This document shows, one piece after another, positions 1 through 9,182 of a DNA stretch of 64,000 nucleotides (its first letter is position 1; each line of letters opens with the position of its first letter). The notes under the pieces are model-generated. The model saw only the letters and a program-made list of their open reading frames with translations. It did not search any database and was not told where the DNA came from. Source of the DNA: Poritiphilus sp965212595. GTDB taxonomy: Bacteria > Bacteroidota > Bacteroidia > Flavobacteriales > Flavobacteriaceae. The stretch covers positions 124,001 through 188,000 of the forward strand of contig CBDBVE010000005.1 of assembly GCA_965212595.1 (NCBI GenBank), in the 5' to 3' direction. The position numbers and the translations under genes were made by a program.

Positions 1-1909
1 ATTGGCTCTATACCAGAGCAAGCTATCCTTGAGTTCTGAAAACACTACTTCGCGCCTCAAGTCTATGATTCTGTCTTCGTGCATTGCCCTGAGTTGATAA
101 CCCCCATTTTCCTTTTTAAGAGCCACCAATTGATCTTTTTTCTCCCCATCTTCATAAACAATGATCCATATATTACCGGCTTTATCCACATGACTTACCT
201 TAGCTCTCTCTGCAAGAACCCCCAGTCTTTCATAAAACGTAGTGTTCTCTTCAAAGCGATCTTTTGTTGCATTATAATAATAAGGTGCCCCGGCGGAGGT
301 AATAAAATATAGTATCCCATCTATTAAATAAGGAATGCCAACATCATTAGGAAACCCATCTTCCGCATCATAAATTCTATGAACTGGTTGTTTTAGTGAT
401 CGCGCCGCCTGCTTGTTTGTAAATGAAACTAAGCCTATGGTATTATCATTGGTCCTTAGCCATAAATTACCCTCACCGTCTTCGACTACCGTATGTACTG
501 AATACTTAACTTCATCAAAGGTTCTTTCCTCTATCCACTCTCCCTTTTCAAAACGCACTGCTTTAAGGCCTGGTGCCAGCGCTACAAATACCCGATTGCT
601 GTCTATCACAGATTTTTGCAGGTAGTGAATACTTTCTTCTAGTATTTGTCTTGGTGGGCCTTTGGCCGTTTTCGAATATAGCCCATAAGCGCCTATCATC
701 AGTTGGTCTCTAAAAACCATTAGATCGAAGGTAGAGCCACTTATACCAGATACCGGATAGGCCAGGGTTCGGCCCGTTTGACGGTCAAATTTCAAGACCT
801 GAAGACCAGTCGCTGTTCCTATGTAAATAGAGTCGTTAAAACGAGTAATATCGTATATATGTTCAGATAGCTGATTTGATTTATCGTAAACCGAAAAGGC
901 TGAAGGATATTCTATCTTGGCGATCCCGGTCTGCAAGCCAGCCCAAAGGAGGCCTGCACGATCTTGAAAAAGCCCGAGTATTTGATCTGAAAGCAGTAAC
1001 TCTTCTCCTGAAATCAAGGTCCTCTGGCGACCTTGTTTATCAATGATCAGTATTCCTTTATTCAGTGATCCCAGAGCAACGGTGCCATTGTGAAGCACCG
1101 CACCTCGATACAGCACATTTTCTTCAAGAAATTTAGGCATATCGATAAGAAGTTCTTCAATCCCGTTCTCATTTAGTTTATACAGGCTCGAAGAGCATCC
1201 CAACAGAATTCCATTCTTGCCCAGAGACGACATAAATCGCAATCGCAGGTCTATAAATTTTTCGCCTTGCGGTATAAGAGAGAAATTCCCATTTGTCAGT
1301 TTGGTCAGGCCGAGATTTGAATTGTGCTGGTAGATCTCACCGTTAACTTCATGAGTTGAAATTCGTGTGCCTTCTGGGAAATCCCAAACTGTAAATGCTT
1401 CACCATCCCATTTGAACAGTACTTGACCAGCCCCGAAGTACACTCCATGGTTTGTTGCATAAGTTTGTCGAATTATATTAAAGTCGTGATACTCCTTTTC
1501 CAAAAAGGGCAGTAAGGAAATGAATTGCATTTCTCCATTTTCTTTGGCTTTTAAATATCCCAACTCATTATGGGCTCCTACATAGATGGTTCCGTCCTTT
1601 GCGGTATCCAGGGAAAAGACAGTGCCCTTGTTGGGCAATTCGACCAAATTCCAATGAACTCCATCGTAGGATAAGACCCCATCTCCGTTAGCAAAATATA
1701 CAATTCCCAAACTGTCCTGGGTAGCACCCCAATTCTGGTAGAAAGCGTCATAGGTATCCGGACCGTAGTTTTCTACAAAGGGATGTCCGGCCTCTTTAAG
1801 TGGGTTGGTCAATAAAGGGTTGTGTCGCTGCTGGCCTTGTATAGGCATACAAAGAAAACAACCAAAAAAAAAAGTAGCACAAATATGTTCGACAACTCAC
1901 AAGTTTCAT
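1..1909 (-). CDS. Beta-propeller sensor protein, N-terminal part (cut by window edge; one frame break)
   Basis: The gene runs off the left edge, so only about 635 N-terminal residues are seen. The start at 1909 is preceded by an AGGTGGAG ribosome binding site and encodes a signal peptide (hydrophobic YLCYFFFGCFLC, then Ala-less cleavage region near PIQGQ). Many short repeats of the kind GxxWxG/DGV, such as DRAGLLWAGLQTGI and GVLSYDGVHW, match two-component regulator propeller repeats found in the periplasmic sensor half of Bacteroidota hybrid histidine kinases and LuxR-type sensors. The signal peptide is in a different frame from the rest: a run of ten A on the plus strand (1864-1873) must lose one base to join them. 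After that the frame is open to base 1. The C-terminal output domain is outside the window, so kinase or DNA-binding identity is unknown. Confidence 0.8.
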
Positions 1910-2040
1910 AGTCTCCACCTATAAGATACTGATTTCGATGACAATATGCGGGCAGCGTACAAAATGGTCAGGATAAAACAGAGGTCTTTTCACAACAGTT
2001 CTAAAAATTTGAACAAGAGTTCAATGGAGTACGTATAAAA

Positions 2041-2066
2041 TTAAAAACCGAAGCTTTGGGCTTCGG
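2041..2066 (-). terminator. Rho-independent terminator after the small lipoprotein gene
   Basis: Read on the minus strand, a 7-bp perfect stem (GCTTCGG-type arms at 2048-2054 and 2060-2066) with a short loop is followed by a run of T. It lies about 25 bp past the stop codon at 2091, the right place to end that transcript. Confidence 0.7.
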
Positions 2067-2090
2067 CTTTTAACTTCATCGTAAAACCTT

Positions 2091-2618
2091 CTATGGAAGT
2101 ACCGGATTCATGGCTGTAAATATCCCCTCTGGGTTTTCCAATTCAATCCAAACATGTAGGGTCCATAGTTGAAATTCTGAATTCAATTCCCAAACGTCAT
2201 TTGCGCCCGTAAAGCCCTCAGGAGCCGGAGGGGGATTATCAAAATCATCCATAGCGATCCCATACTCCACAGCAACCAGTTGCATTACGCCATCTTCATC
2301 AGGGACATATAGTAGTACTTCAGGATTTTCCAGGTCGAACTGCTTATCTAATATCGAAGCTTTTAGATAATGGTGCCCCATCTGTGTTCTATACCCGGTG
2401 GCATCTACATCATACCCTGCATTTTGAGCAGCAATGAAATCTTTAAATGGTTTCATAGCGCTTTTTAATTGCTGCACTTCGGCCTCCCAGGGTTCCATTG
2501 ATTGATCATCATCACTGCAACCCATAATGACTATCACCAGAAGGCCAGTTATCATCACTAATACCAATTTTCCGATGGGTCTTCTAAATATCTTTCTTTT
2601 AAGTTTCAATTTTTCCAT
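2091..2618 (-). CDS. Small lipoprotein of unknown function
   Basis: A 175-residue lipoprotein. The chosen start (2618) gives a basic N-terminus (KLKLKRKIFRRPIGK), a hydrophobic stretch and the lipobox IMGC followed by SDDD, as in exported Bacteroidota lipoproteins. Longer in-frame starts at 2639 and 2759 exist but would put 40 or more residues in front of the signal. The mature part carries MGHHYLKASILDKQFD and PEVLLYVPDEDG followed by LVAVEY. I recall similar wording (GMGxHYVNPxLLD...RPExLVYE...LVAVEY) in an uncharacterised family of secreted proteins in many phyla, but no function is known to me. It sits on the same strand as the beta-helix and DUF4242 genes upstream but is separated from them by about 300 bp. 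Confidence 0.75.
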   Translation of the reverse strand: MEKLKLKRKIFRRPIGKLVLVMITGLLVIVIMGCSDDDQSMEPWEAEVQQLKSAMKPFKDFIAAQNAGYDVDATGYRTQMGHHYLKASILDKQFDLENPEVLLYVPDEDGVMQLVAVEYGIAMDDFDNPPPAPEGFTGANDVWELNSEFQLWTLHVWIELENPEGIFTAMNPVLP

Positions 2619-2794
2619 GACTAAAAATTTTAAGTTCATATTCTTTTTTTTGACGAGTTGAAACTCGTACAACTTTGTAGTTTGGGGGAATAAAGAGGGA
2701 AGTAAGGAGAGTGTGGCTTTCTTACATAAAATCTGAATACAGCTGTTAAGAATTGCCACACTCTCCTAGCTTGACTAACTCAAACAATTAATCC

Positions 2795-2925
2795 TTAGCT
2801 GTATCTGGACTTATACACCCAATAGGCTCTATTTTCCATGACAAAATCTTGTATCCATTCTATTTCAGGGGCCATTGCAACAAGAACATTGTTTTGGGTT
2901 TTAGAAATGCCTCCAAGTTCTAGTT
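2795..2925 (-). pseudogene. C-terminal remnant of a second DUF4242 gene
   Basis: The gap between the beta-helix gene and the small lipoprotein gene is not empty. On the minus strand it encodes LELGGISKTQNN, then VLVAMAPEIEWIQDFV and MENRAYWVYKSRYS, then a stop at 2795-2797. This aligns without gaps to the middle of the intact DUF4242 protein at 4781-5182, at about half identity over 37 residues, including ISK, IEW, VYK and similar landmarks. The upstream half is missing: the reading frame meets a stop at once, and the remnant abuts the stop codon of the beta-helix gene (2920-2922). I read it as the leftover of a DUF4242 paralogue after recombination or insertion of the beta-helix gene. Confidence 0.7.
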
Positions 2926-4761
2926 ATCTTGGTGCTCATAAGCCCCGATATCTATTCTACCGTCCACTACTCGAGGACTGCTATCCAAATCAATAGGACT
3001 GCCATTGTTGTCCACAGCGAAGAATTCCAGGTTCGTGTCCGGGTTTCCGGCATTGATTGCAGGGGAACCAACTCGAAGCCTGAGATCGCCTCCATTCGCA
3101 TCTACGAAAAGTGGATCTTTGGTTAAAGAGTTGTTCGCAGTGAAATCTCCTCCTCCCCCAATATTGCCTTCAATATTATTTCCATAGATGGTATAAAATA
3201 GTCGGGTAGAACTATCACCACTGTTGAAGATCTCATTCCCCAGTTGCCCTGCTGAGTTGGCCCACAGAATACTGTTAAAGACCGTAGGACCACTGCCCTT
3301 AATGTTACTCATTGCTCCGCCGTGAGTGGTAGCCACATTCTTGTTGAAAGATATATTTATGAGTGTAGGAGTAGCCATACTACCATTGAATATGCCCCCT
3401 CCAGTGGTACTATTATTATTCTGAAACACAACATTTGTCAATAAGGGAGAACTCTTTTCGACACACATTCCTCCTCCCTTTTCTGTAGCACTATTTTCAA
3501 TGAATTTAACATTCTTGAGCATGGCATTCCCAACGTCGACACGGAGCCCACCTCCACAAACGAAGGCCGTATTCCCTTCAAAAGTTACATTGGCGAGGAC
3601 AGGTAAAGAACTTTCACCAAAGCTGTACATTCCCCCACCGCCGCCACCATCTGTTGTTCCCTCGGCCCGGTTCCCTGTAAATACGGCATCTTCCAGCATC
3701 GGCGAGCCATTTAAGTTGCACATTCCACCTCCACTATTACCGGCCCTGTTGTCACTGAAGTCAACACGGCTAAGTGATGAAGTACTGCCCTGGCAATACA
3801 TCCCACCGCCCGATCGCTCAGCCTCATTGTCGCTAAAATCAACATCGATAAGTATAGAAGTACTGCTGCTATTAAAAATACCGCCCCCAAAGCCATCTGT
3901 GATTACATCTGTCGCCTTGTTCTCTGTAAAAGTGACATTTGAAAGCTCAGCAGCCGCAAAAATGTTAGCCATCCCGCCTCCACTGCAGCCCATATTACGG
4001 GAAAAAGTGATATTGATTAAGGATACCACAGACATTTCATTTAGTAGGCCACCTCCTGAACCTAGCAGACCCAAACAACGGGTAAGTTTTCCATGCCTTA
4101 TGGTAAGGTCCTTTATGGCAATCTGTTGGCCTGGCAGCACATGAATTACACGGTTATTTGCCATTTCCGGTTCGGGATGTGCCTGGATAATGGTATTACT
4201 TTCTCCTTCCCCTCTAAGGACCACAGATTTCTCAATGACTAAACTCTCTGTGTAAACCGAGGCCCCGATAAAGAGTTCATCGCGGTTGTCTGCCTGTGCA
4301 ATGGCATGGTCAATGGTGGCACAAGGAATCTGAACATTATTGCAGTCGTTGTCTGTGTCAGTTCCGGTTTCACCGTTTACAAAACGGGCGTTATCGGGTA
4401 GGTAGGTAAATTCAGGGCCGCTGACAGTCTTTCCTGCAACTGTTAACTCTACAGGCCCGGTTCCGGCCCCCTGAGGAACTTCGGCAAGAAGTTCAGTTTT
4501 GCTTGCACTGATTATCGTAGCTTCCATCTTGTTAAAAGTGACGGTATTCGCCTCGGGAGTAGATTCAAAGTTAGACCCGCTAATGGTCACCTGAGCACCA
4601 AATTTTCCGCTTTCAGGAGCTATAGAACTAATTACCGGATTTTGGTCAGGGTCCGGACCCTGCTGATCTATGGGGTTGGGGTTGGTAATTTGCGGTCCTT
4701 CGTCCTTACTACACGCCCAAAGAAGCATGATTATTAGAAAATAAACAAGTTTTGATTTCAT
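2920..4761 (-). CDS. Lipoprotein with IPT/TIG domain and POMP-like beta-helix
   Basis: A 613-residue surface lipoprotein. The start at 4761 gives MKSKLVYFLIIMLLWACSKDE, a short signal ending in a lipobox Cys at residue 17; an upstream in-frame start would overlap the preceding gene. Residues about 43-119 form an IPT/TIG immunoglobulin-like fold. From about residue 150 to 540 there are repeated segments of the type FxxNxAxxxGGGMxN, as in chlamydial polymorphic outer-membrane proteins, which build a right-handed parallel beta-helix. The end (GSPAINAGN ... DIGAYEHQ) matches the choice-of-anchor Q ending common in such proteins. Adhesion or polysaccharide binding is plausible but unproven. It lies 19 bp downstream of the DUF4242 gene on the same strand, so the two are probably co-transcribed. 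Confidence 0.85.
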   Translation of the reverse strand: MKSKLVYFLIIMLLWACSKDEGPQITNPNPIDQQGPDPDQNPVISSIAPESGKFGAQVTISGSNFESTPEANTVTFNKMEATIISASKTELLAEVPQGAGTGPVELTVAGKTVSGPEFTYLPDNARFVNGETGTDTDNDCNNVQIPCATIDHAIAQADNRDELFIGASVYTESLVIEKSVVLRGEGESNTIIQAHPEPEMANNRVIHVLPGQQIAIKDLTIRHGKLTRCLGLLGSGGGLLNEMSVVSLINITFSRNMGCSGGGMANIFAAAELSNVTFTENKATDVITDGFGGGIFNSSSTSILIDVDFSDNEAERSGGGMYCQGSTSSLSRVDFSDNRAGNSGGGMCNLNGSPMLEDAVFTGNRAEGTTDGGGGGGMYSFGESSLPVLANVTFEGNTAFVCGGGLRVDVGNAMLKNVKFIENSATEKGGGMCVEKSSPLLTNVVFQNNNSTTGGGIFNGSMATPTLINISFNKNVATTHGGAMSNIKGSGPTVFNSILWANSAGQLGNEIFNSGDSSTRLFYTIYGNNIEGNIGGGGDFTANNSLTKDPLFVDANGGDLRLRVGSPAINAGNPDTNLEFFAVDNNGSPIDLDSSPRVVDGRIDIGAYEHQDN

Positions 4762-4780
4762 GATCTTTGATTTAAACCGG

Positions 4781-5182
4781 TTAGTTCCTAGCTGTACTAG
4801 GATCAATGGTTGTTGAAAGTGTACTAATCTTGTTTATAGGAAACTCTCCTTTTTCGGCATGTTCCCTTAGCAATGTTTCATTTTCGGCTTTGTAGACGCA
4901 GTACACCTTGTTATCTGTTACATAGCTGTGAAGCCACTCAATTGCGGGGCCAATTTCTGCGAGAACGGTATTCGATTTCTTAGAGATTCCTGCAAGTTGT
5001 TCGGCGGTGAGTTTTCCCGCATCAGGGATTTCGCGTTCAATGACATAGGTTTTCATGTTTTCTTTTTTTCCGATCATTTCTTTGTTGATTTTTTGGTTAA
5101 TTGCGGCCTGATCCTGTGTGTAGCCCATAGTGCCAAAAAGAAAAGCCGCTAAAAGTGTGCTTAAAAAGTTCTTCGTTTTCAT
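4781..5182 (-). CDS. Secreted DUF4242 domain protein
   Basis: A 133-residue protein with a signal peptide (MKTKNFLSTLLAAFLFGTMGYTQ, cleavage after the first 21-23 residues). The mature part opens with KTYVIEREIPDAGKLTAEQL and contains GPAIEWLHSYVTDNKVYCVY, the hallmark of DUF4242. Members of this family form small ferredoxin-like folds, and one actinobacterial member binds nickel. The role here is unknown. It is the first gene of a likely two-gene unit with the beta-helix lipoprotein. Directly upstream, on the same strand, is a regulator that also begins with a DUF4242 domain, which hints at a shared ligand. A remnant of another DUF4242 gene sits at 2795-2925. Confidence 0.88.
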   Translation of the reverse strand: MKTKNFLSTLLAAFLFGTMGYTQDQAAINQKINKEMIGKKENMKTYVIEREIPDAGKLTAEQLAGISKKSNTVLAEIGPAIEWLHSYVTDNKVYCVYKAENETLLREHAEKGEFPINKISTLSTTIDPSTARN

Positions 5183-5304
5183 GATTTCTAGTTTTAAAGA
5201 TTAACACCTCAAAACTATGGCCACCTAAGGTCAATGGCTTGAACAAACAACTCTAATAGTTGTAAAAATGAGTCTGTTTTGGTTGAGCTGGTTGTTAAGG
5301 AAGA

Positions 5305-5330
5305 AGATTTCTCGCTATGCTCGAAATGAC
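5305..5330. repeat. Possible dispersed intergenic repeat (REP-like)
   Basis: The stretch reads AGATTTCTCGCTATGCTCG followed by AAATGAC. From memory, near-identical strings recur between genes in many Bacteroidota genomes. Only one copy is present in this window, so the repeat status rests on recollection. Confidence 0.3.
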
Positions 5331-5349
5331 AATAAGTACTATTGCGCTG

Positions 5350-6459
5350 TTAGGATGGTTGAGATCCTTTGAGGTAGGTCATGGGTTGCATACCAAAACG
5401 CTGTTGAAAACATTTCGTGAAGTACGAAGGGCTGGTAAAGCCGCAGTCGAACGTAGTTTGAGAGATATTGCGGTCTGTTTTAAGGAGGTCTAATGATTTG
5501 TTTAAACGATAATTGCGTAGTAATTCGTTAGGAGACATGCTTGTAAGTTCTGTACTTTCCGGTACAATTTAGATTTGCTCATAGACATCTTTTCGCAGAA
5601 ATCTACAACTCCGAATTGCGGGTTTTTCCATTGCTGATCGAGGGTATCCATAAGGAGTTGCAAAAAATTCTCATCAACAGGTTCGATACCATAGAAAAGT
5701 TCTCCATTGTTTCTTCCTTTCCGGCCATCATCCTTATAGATCTCACGAACTATTGAAGCCATTCCTATCTGCTGTTCGGTGGCAATGCCGCATAAATTGA
5801 TTGCCATTTTTACTGTATCTCCAAAGAGTTCAGGGCTTTTGCTCACGGGCATTCCGGCATTTAGCCCCAGCCTAAGTTCTATTAGTTCTCCAGCAACGTG
5901 TAAGTCTTCCTGAATAGCAACCGCACAGTCTACTGCTTGAGTAACAGAAACGAAAGAAGCGATAAACCCTTCCCCTTTAAGTTCAACTTCACGTCCTTCA
6001 TGCGCGGCTAGTTGCTTGCGCATAATTTCATGATATAAGGCGATAAGCCGGTCGGCTTTTTGAAGTCCCAGTTGGTGTTTTAGCAATCTGCGATCCGTAG
6101 TTCTGGACACTAAAATTATTCTAAAAGCGGGGTCATTAAATATCTTGAGATCGGGGTCTTCCGCATCTGTATAACCTTCCGGATCGGCAATTCTACCCAA
6201 AAACGCTTCTACCACATTGCTGTTTACCTGTACAATCTCGTGTGGCATTAATCCATGAGCACGATCGTGCATTTTTTTTACCGACTCCATATCGGGAGCA
6301 TCAATAAGGCAGAATGCGCTACCCCTGTTCTTCGTCTACCCAATAAGTCATGCAACGACAGCCGTACTCGTCCTGAATTTTAAGATCCTCGCGATGGGCT
6401 TCGGCAGCATGTTTGGCTTCGATGCCGGGAACGATATGTCTGTCCATAAAAATTGGCAT
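5350..6459 (-). pseudogene. DUF4242 / cyclase-like / AraC regulator, broken by two frameshifts
   Basis: Three readable segments join into one regulator of about 370 residues. Segment 1 (from 6459) encodes MPIFMDRHIVPG...MTYWVDEEQG, a DUF4242 domain, and hits a stop; removing one base from the C4 run at 6322-6325 restores GSAFCLIDAPDMESVKKMHD. Segment 2 has a class III nucleotide-cyclase-like fold (VELKGEGFIASF; LRLGLNAGMPVS; FGDTVKMAINL) and the first AraC helix (MSKSKLYRKVQNL). One base is missing near 5544, after which segment 3 continues TSMSPNELLRNYRLNKSLDLL to the stop at 5350, the second helix-turn-helix of an AraC domain. In the cyclase-like part the usual metal Asp residues and the N-x3-R transition-state pair are replaced (GDG to GEG; VNLAAR to VKMAIN), so it would be a non-catalytic sensor. 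Two breaks in one gene favour real decay, but sequencing error is possible. Confidence 0.75.
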
Positions 6460-6634
6460 GGCAATACGGTCTTTTAAAGTTTTAAGGTATTACAACAAAT
6501 AATTCAGCTTACCAGGCTGATACCTAAAGAAAGTCATCTTTCTCCTCTTAAAGTATAAAAAATAGACCAAAAAATGGCAGAATTGGTTCAGGAATACAGT
6601 TGAAAATCAAGGCGCTGGAAATATGCTTCAGCCT

Positions 6635-7981
6635 TTATCTCTTGTCAAAAACCACCTGGGCACCAATAGGTTTTAGTGTGATTAAAGGATTTACACTGAG
6701 CGTTTCTTTCCTGCTTGACAACTTGTAGTTTTGCACTAGATATGAGATGGCCAGCACCATTTCATAAATCGCGAAGCCCATACCAATACACATTCGTGGG
6801 CCCGCCCCAAAAGGATAATATATCCCGGCGGTTTTCTTTTTATCTGCTCCCAAAAAACGTTCGGGCTTAAATTCATCAGGATCTGACCAATAATCGGGAT
6901 GGCGATGCAATTCGTAAAAAGATACTCCGACCAGGGTGTCTTTTCTAAGATGGTACTCACCTATTTGATCGTCCTCTAAATTTTCCCTATCTGTTATCCA
7001 GGCCGGCGGATAAAGGCGCATCGATTCATCAATGACTGCTTTCGTATATTCCAGTTTCTGGATTCTTTCTAAAATAGATAAGGCCTCCAAACCCGGCTGC
7101 TGCACTTCTTCCAATATTTTTTGTTGTATCTCAGGGTGCTTTGCCAGCAAAAAGGTGGTAAAGGTAAGAGCGTTTGCCGTTGTTTCATGACCTGCAACGA
7201 ACAATATGGAGATCTCATCAATAAGTTGCTGAGTGCTCATAGGCGCTCCGGTATCTTCATATCTGGTAGCTAATAACATGTCTAAAAGATCGTGATGTTG
7301 CTCTCCAGAGACTTTTCTTTCTTTAATGATCTGCCTGATGATATCCTGACTTTCTTTTGCCAAAGCCTTATGTCTTGCAATTTGCCCGCTCATTCTAAAC
7401 CACCAACCTTTATGAGGCAGCCTTACTTCTTTTACCAAAAAAACCTGAACCTTTTCAATAATCTTCTGAAGCCTTACAAGCACCTGGTCTGAAACCGACA
7501 GATGAAACAAAGACCTAGCTACCACTTTGAATGCCAGTTCATTCATTAACGGAAAAACCGCTATTTCATCTTTACTCTTAAGAGTTTGCAACTGGTTTTC
7601 AATAGTCTGCTCCATCACCTTTAGAAGTTTAGCCATCTTCTCCTTGTGAAATGCCGGTTGTATTAGCCTCCTTTGCTTTAACCAAAAATCTCCGTTTGAA
7701 GTCAATAAGCCGTTTCCCAAATATTTAGAGAGGTAATTGGTCTGAATAGAAGATTTGTAGTAGTTCTTATGATTCTTTTGAAGAATGTGCTGTACCACTT
7801 CCTTATCCCGTGAAAGCAAAAGATGTTTTTTTCTTCCTATCCTAACGGCAAAGGTATCGCCATAAGTTTCGAAAAAACGCTTATGAAATGGAATTGGATT
7901 TTTGCGAATGGCCTCCGCTTTCCAAAAGAAATAAGCCAGCGGAAGTTTTTTAGGGTAGTTGTATTTTTTTACCTCCGACAT
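6635..7981 (-). CDS. Cytochrome P450
   Basis: A 448-residue heme-thiolate monooxygenase of normal bacterial length, without a membrane anchor. The I-helix oxygen-activation motif AGHETT is at residues 263-268, the K-helix ExxR motif (ESMR) at 319-322, and the heme-binding loop FGAGPRMCIG at 391-400 with the ligand Cys398. No reductase or ferredoxin is fused or adjacent, so electrons must come from elsewhere. The sequence resembles the soluble P450s near CYP4/CYP102-type fatty-acid hydroxylases, but the substrate cannot be assigned. The start lies 9 bp past the corrected end of ruvB on the same strand, so the two may share a transcript. Confidence 0.93.
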   Translation of the reverse strand: MSEVKKYNYPKKLPLAYFFWKAEAIRKNPIPFHKRFFETYGDTFAVRIGRKKHLLLSRDKEVVQHILQKNHKNYYKSSIQTNYLSKYLGNGLLTSNGDFWLKQRRLIQPAFHKEKMAKLLKVMEQTIENQLQTLKSKDEIAVFPLMNELAFKVVARSLFHLSVSDQVLVRLQKIIEKVQVFLVKEVRLPHKGWWFRMSGQIARHKALAKESQDIIRQIIKERKVSGEQHHDLLDMLLATRYEDTGAPMSTQQLIDEISILFVAGHETTANALTFTTFLLAKHPEIQQKILEEVQQPGLEALSILERIQKLEYTKAVIDESMRLYPPAWITDRENLEDDQIGEYHLRKDTLVGVSFYELHRHPDYWSDPDEFKPERFLGADKKKTAGIYYPFGAGPRMCIGMGFAIYEMVLAISYLVQNYKLSSRKETLSVNPLITLKPIGAQVVFDKR

Positions 7982-7990
7982 AAGAATGGC

Positions 7991-9014
7991 TTAGAACAAT
8001 CCTCCCTGGTTCCCGCCTTTTAGCTTGCCCAGGTGCTTATAAGCCAGTTCTGTTACTTCGCGCCCTCTGGGTGTACGCATAATGAAACCTTGTTGAATTT
8101 AAAAAGGGTTCGTATACTTCTTCTATGGTTTCGGCATTTTCAGAAACAGCAGTTGCCAGCGTAGTAATCCCAACGGGGCCACCTTTAAACTTATCAATAA
8201 TGGTAGAAAGAATCTTATTGTCCATCTCATCCAGGCCATGGGCATCTACGTTCAGGGCTTTTAAGCCATATTTAGAGATCTCAATGTCTATATTCCCATC
8301 TCCTTTGATCTGTGCAAAGTCTCTCACCCGCCTCAGCAAGGCATTGCTAATTCTTGGTGTTCCACGACTACGGCCGGCAATTTCTATAGCCGCTTCATTG
8401 GTAATCGGCACTTTTAAAATTTCCGAACTGCGTTGCACAATGGTAGAGAGAAGTTCTGTATTGTAATATTCTAGCCTACTTGTAATACCAAACCTTGCGC
8501 GCATAGGAGCGGTTAATAGGCCTGACCTGGTTGTGGCTCCAATGAGTGTAAAAGGGTTGAGGTTAATCTGAACAGACCGGGCATTAGGCCCTGTTTCAAT
8601 CATGATATCAATCTTGTAATCCTCCATTGCTGAATACAGGTACTCCTCAACTATAGGGCTAAGTCTGTGGATCTCATCAATAAATAAAACGTCGCGTTCC
8701 TCTAAATTGGTCAGCAAGCCTGCAAGATCGCCCGGCTTATCCAAAACTGGCCCGGAAGTTACTTTGATACCCACACCCAACTCGTTTGCCAAAATATGGG
8801 CAAGGGTAGTTTTCCCTAAACCAGGAGGTCCGTGAAACAGTGTATGGTCAAGGGCTTCATCTCGCAGATTGGCAGCTTGAACGAAGATCTTCAAATTTTC
8901 TAAAACCTGGGCCTGTCCTGTAAAGTCATCAAAGGTAATGGGCCTTAGTGCTCTTTCAATATCAAGCTCTTCCTGTGAAAAATTCTCGGAGGTAGGGTCT
9001 AAATGCTCATTCAT
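7991..9014 (-). CDS. ruvB: Holliday junction branch migration helicase RuvB (one frame break near the C-terminus)
   Basis: RuvB is the hexameric AAA+ motor that drives RuvA-bound Holliday junctions. Walker A (GPPGLGKT) is at residues 62-69 and Walker B (LFIDEIH) at about 110-116. Sensor and arginine-finger regions (GATTRSGLL, MRARFG) and the winged-helix domain follow. As written, the frame ends at 8037 with the nonsense tail STRFHYAYTQRARSNRTGL. Removing one base from the T3 run at 8098-8100 restores LIQQGFIMRTPRGREVTEL and AYKHLGKL, the standard RuvB ending, with a stop at 7991-7993. A conserved DNA-repair gene with an intact family ending in the next frame points to a sequence error. It is divergent from pckA across about 170 bp. 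Confidence 0.93.
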
Positions 9015-9182
9015 GTTCTAAACAAAGATAATAAAAAGAAAGGCCCAAAAGGCATCCTAAAAGAGATCTGAACATGACCAATATCATCTTCATTCCTTAT
9101 TAATTATCTCACCTTTACCGTGATAAGTAATCACAATATTGTTCGCAAAAAAAGCAAGTTTAATTCCGTAAAAAACTTTGAC

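Noticed and set aside
3500..4144. Open frame of 214 codons opposite the beta-helix gene
   Set aside because: It mirrors the GGGM repeats as PPP-rich sequence and has no recognisable family.
5350..5538. Separate 62-residue AraC-type gene
   Set aside because: It is the C-terminal part of the regulator whose frame breaks near 5544, not an independent gene.
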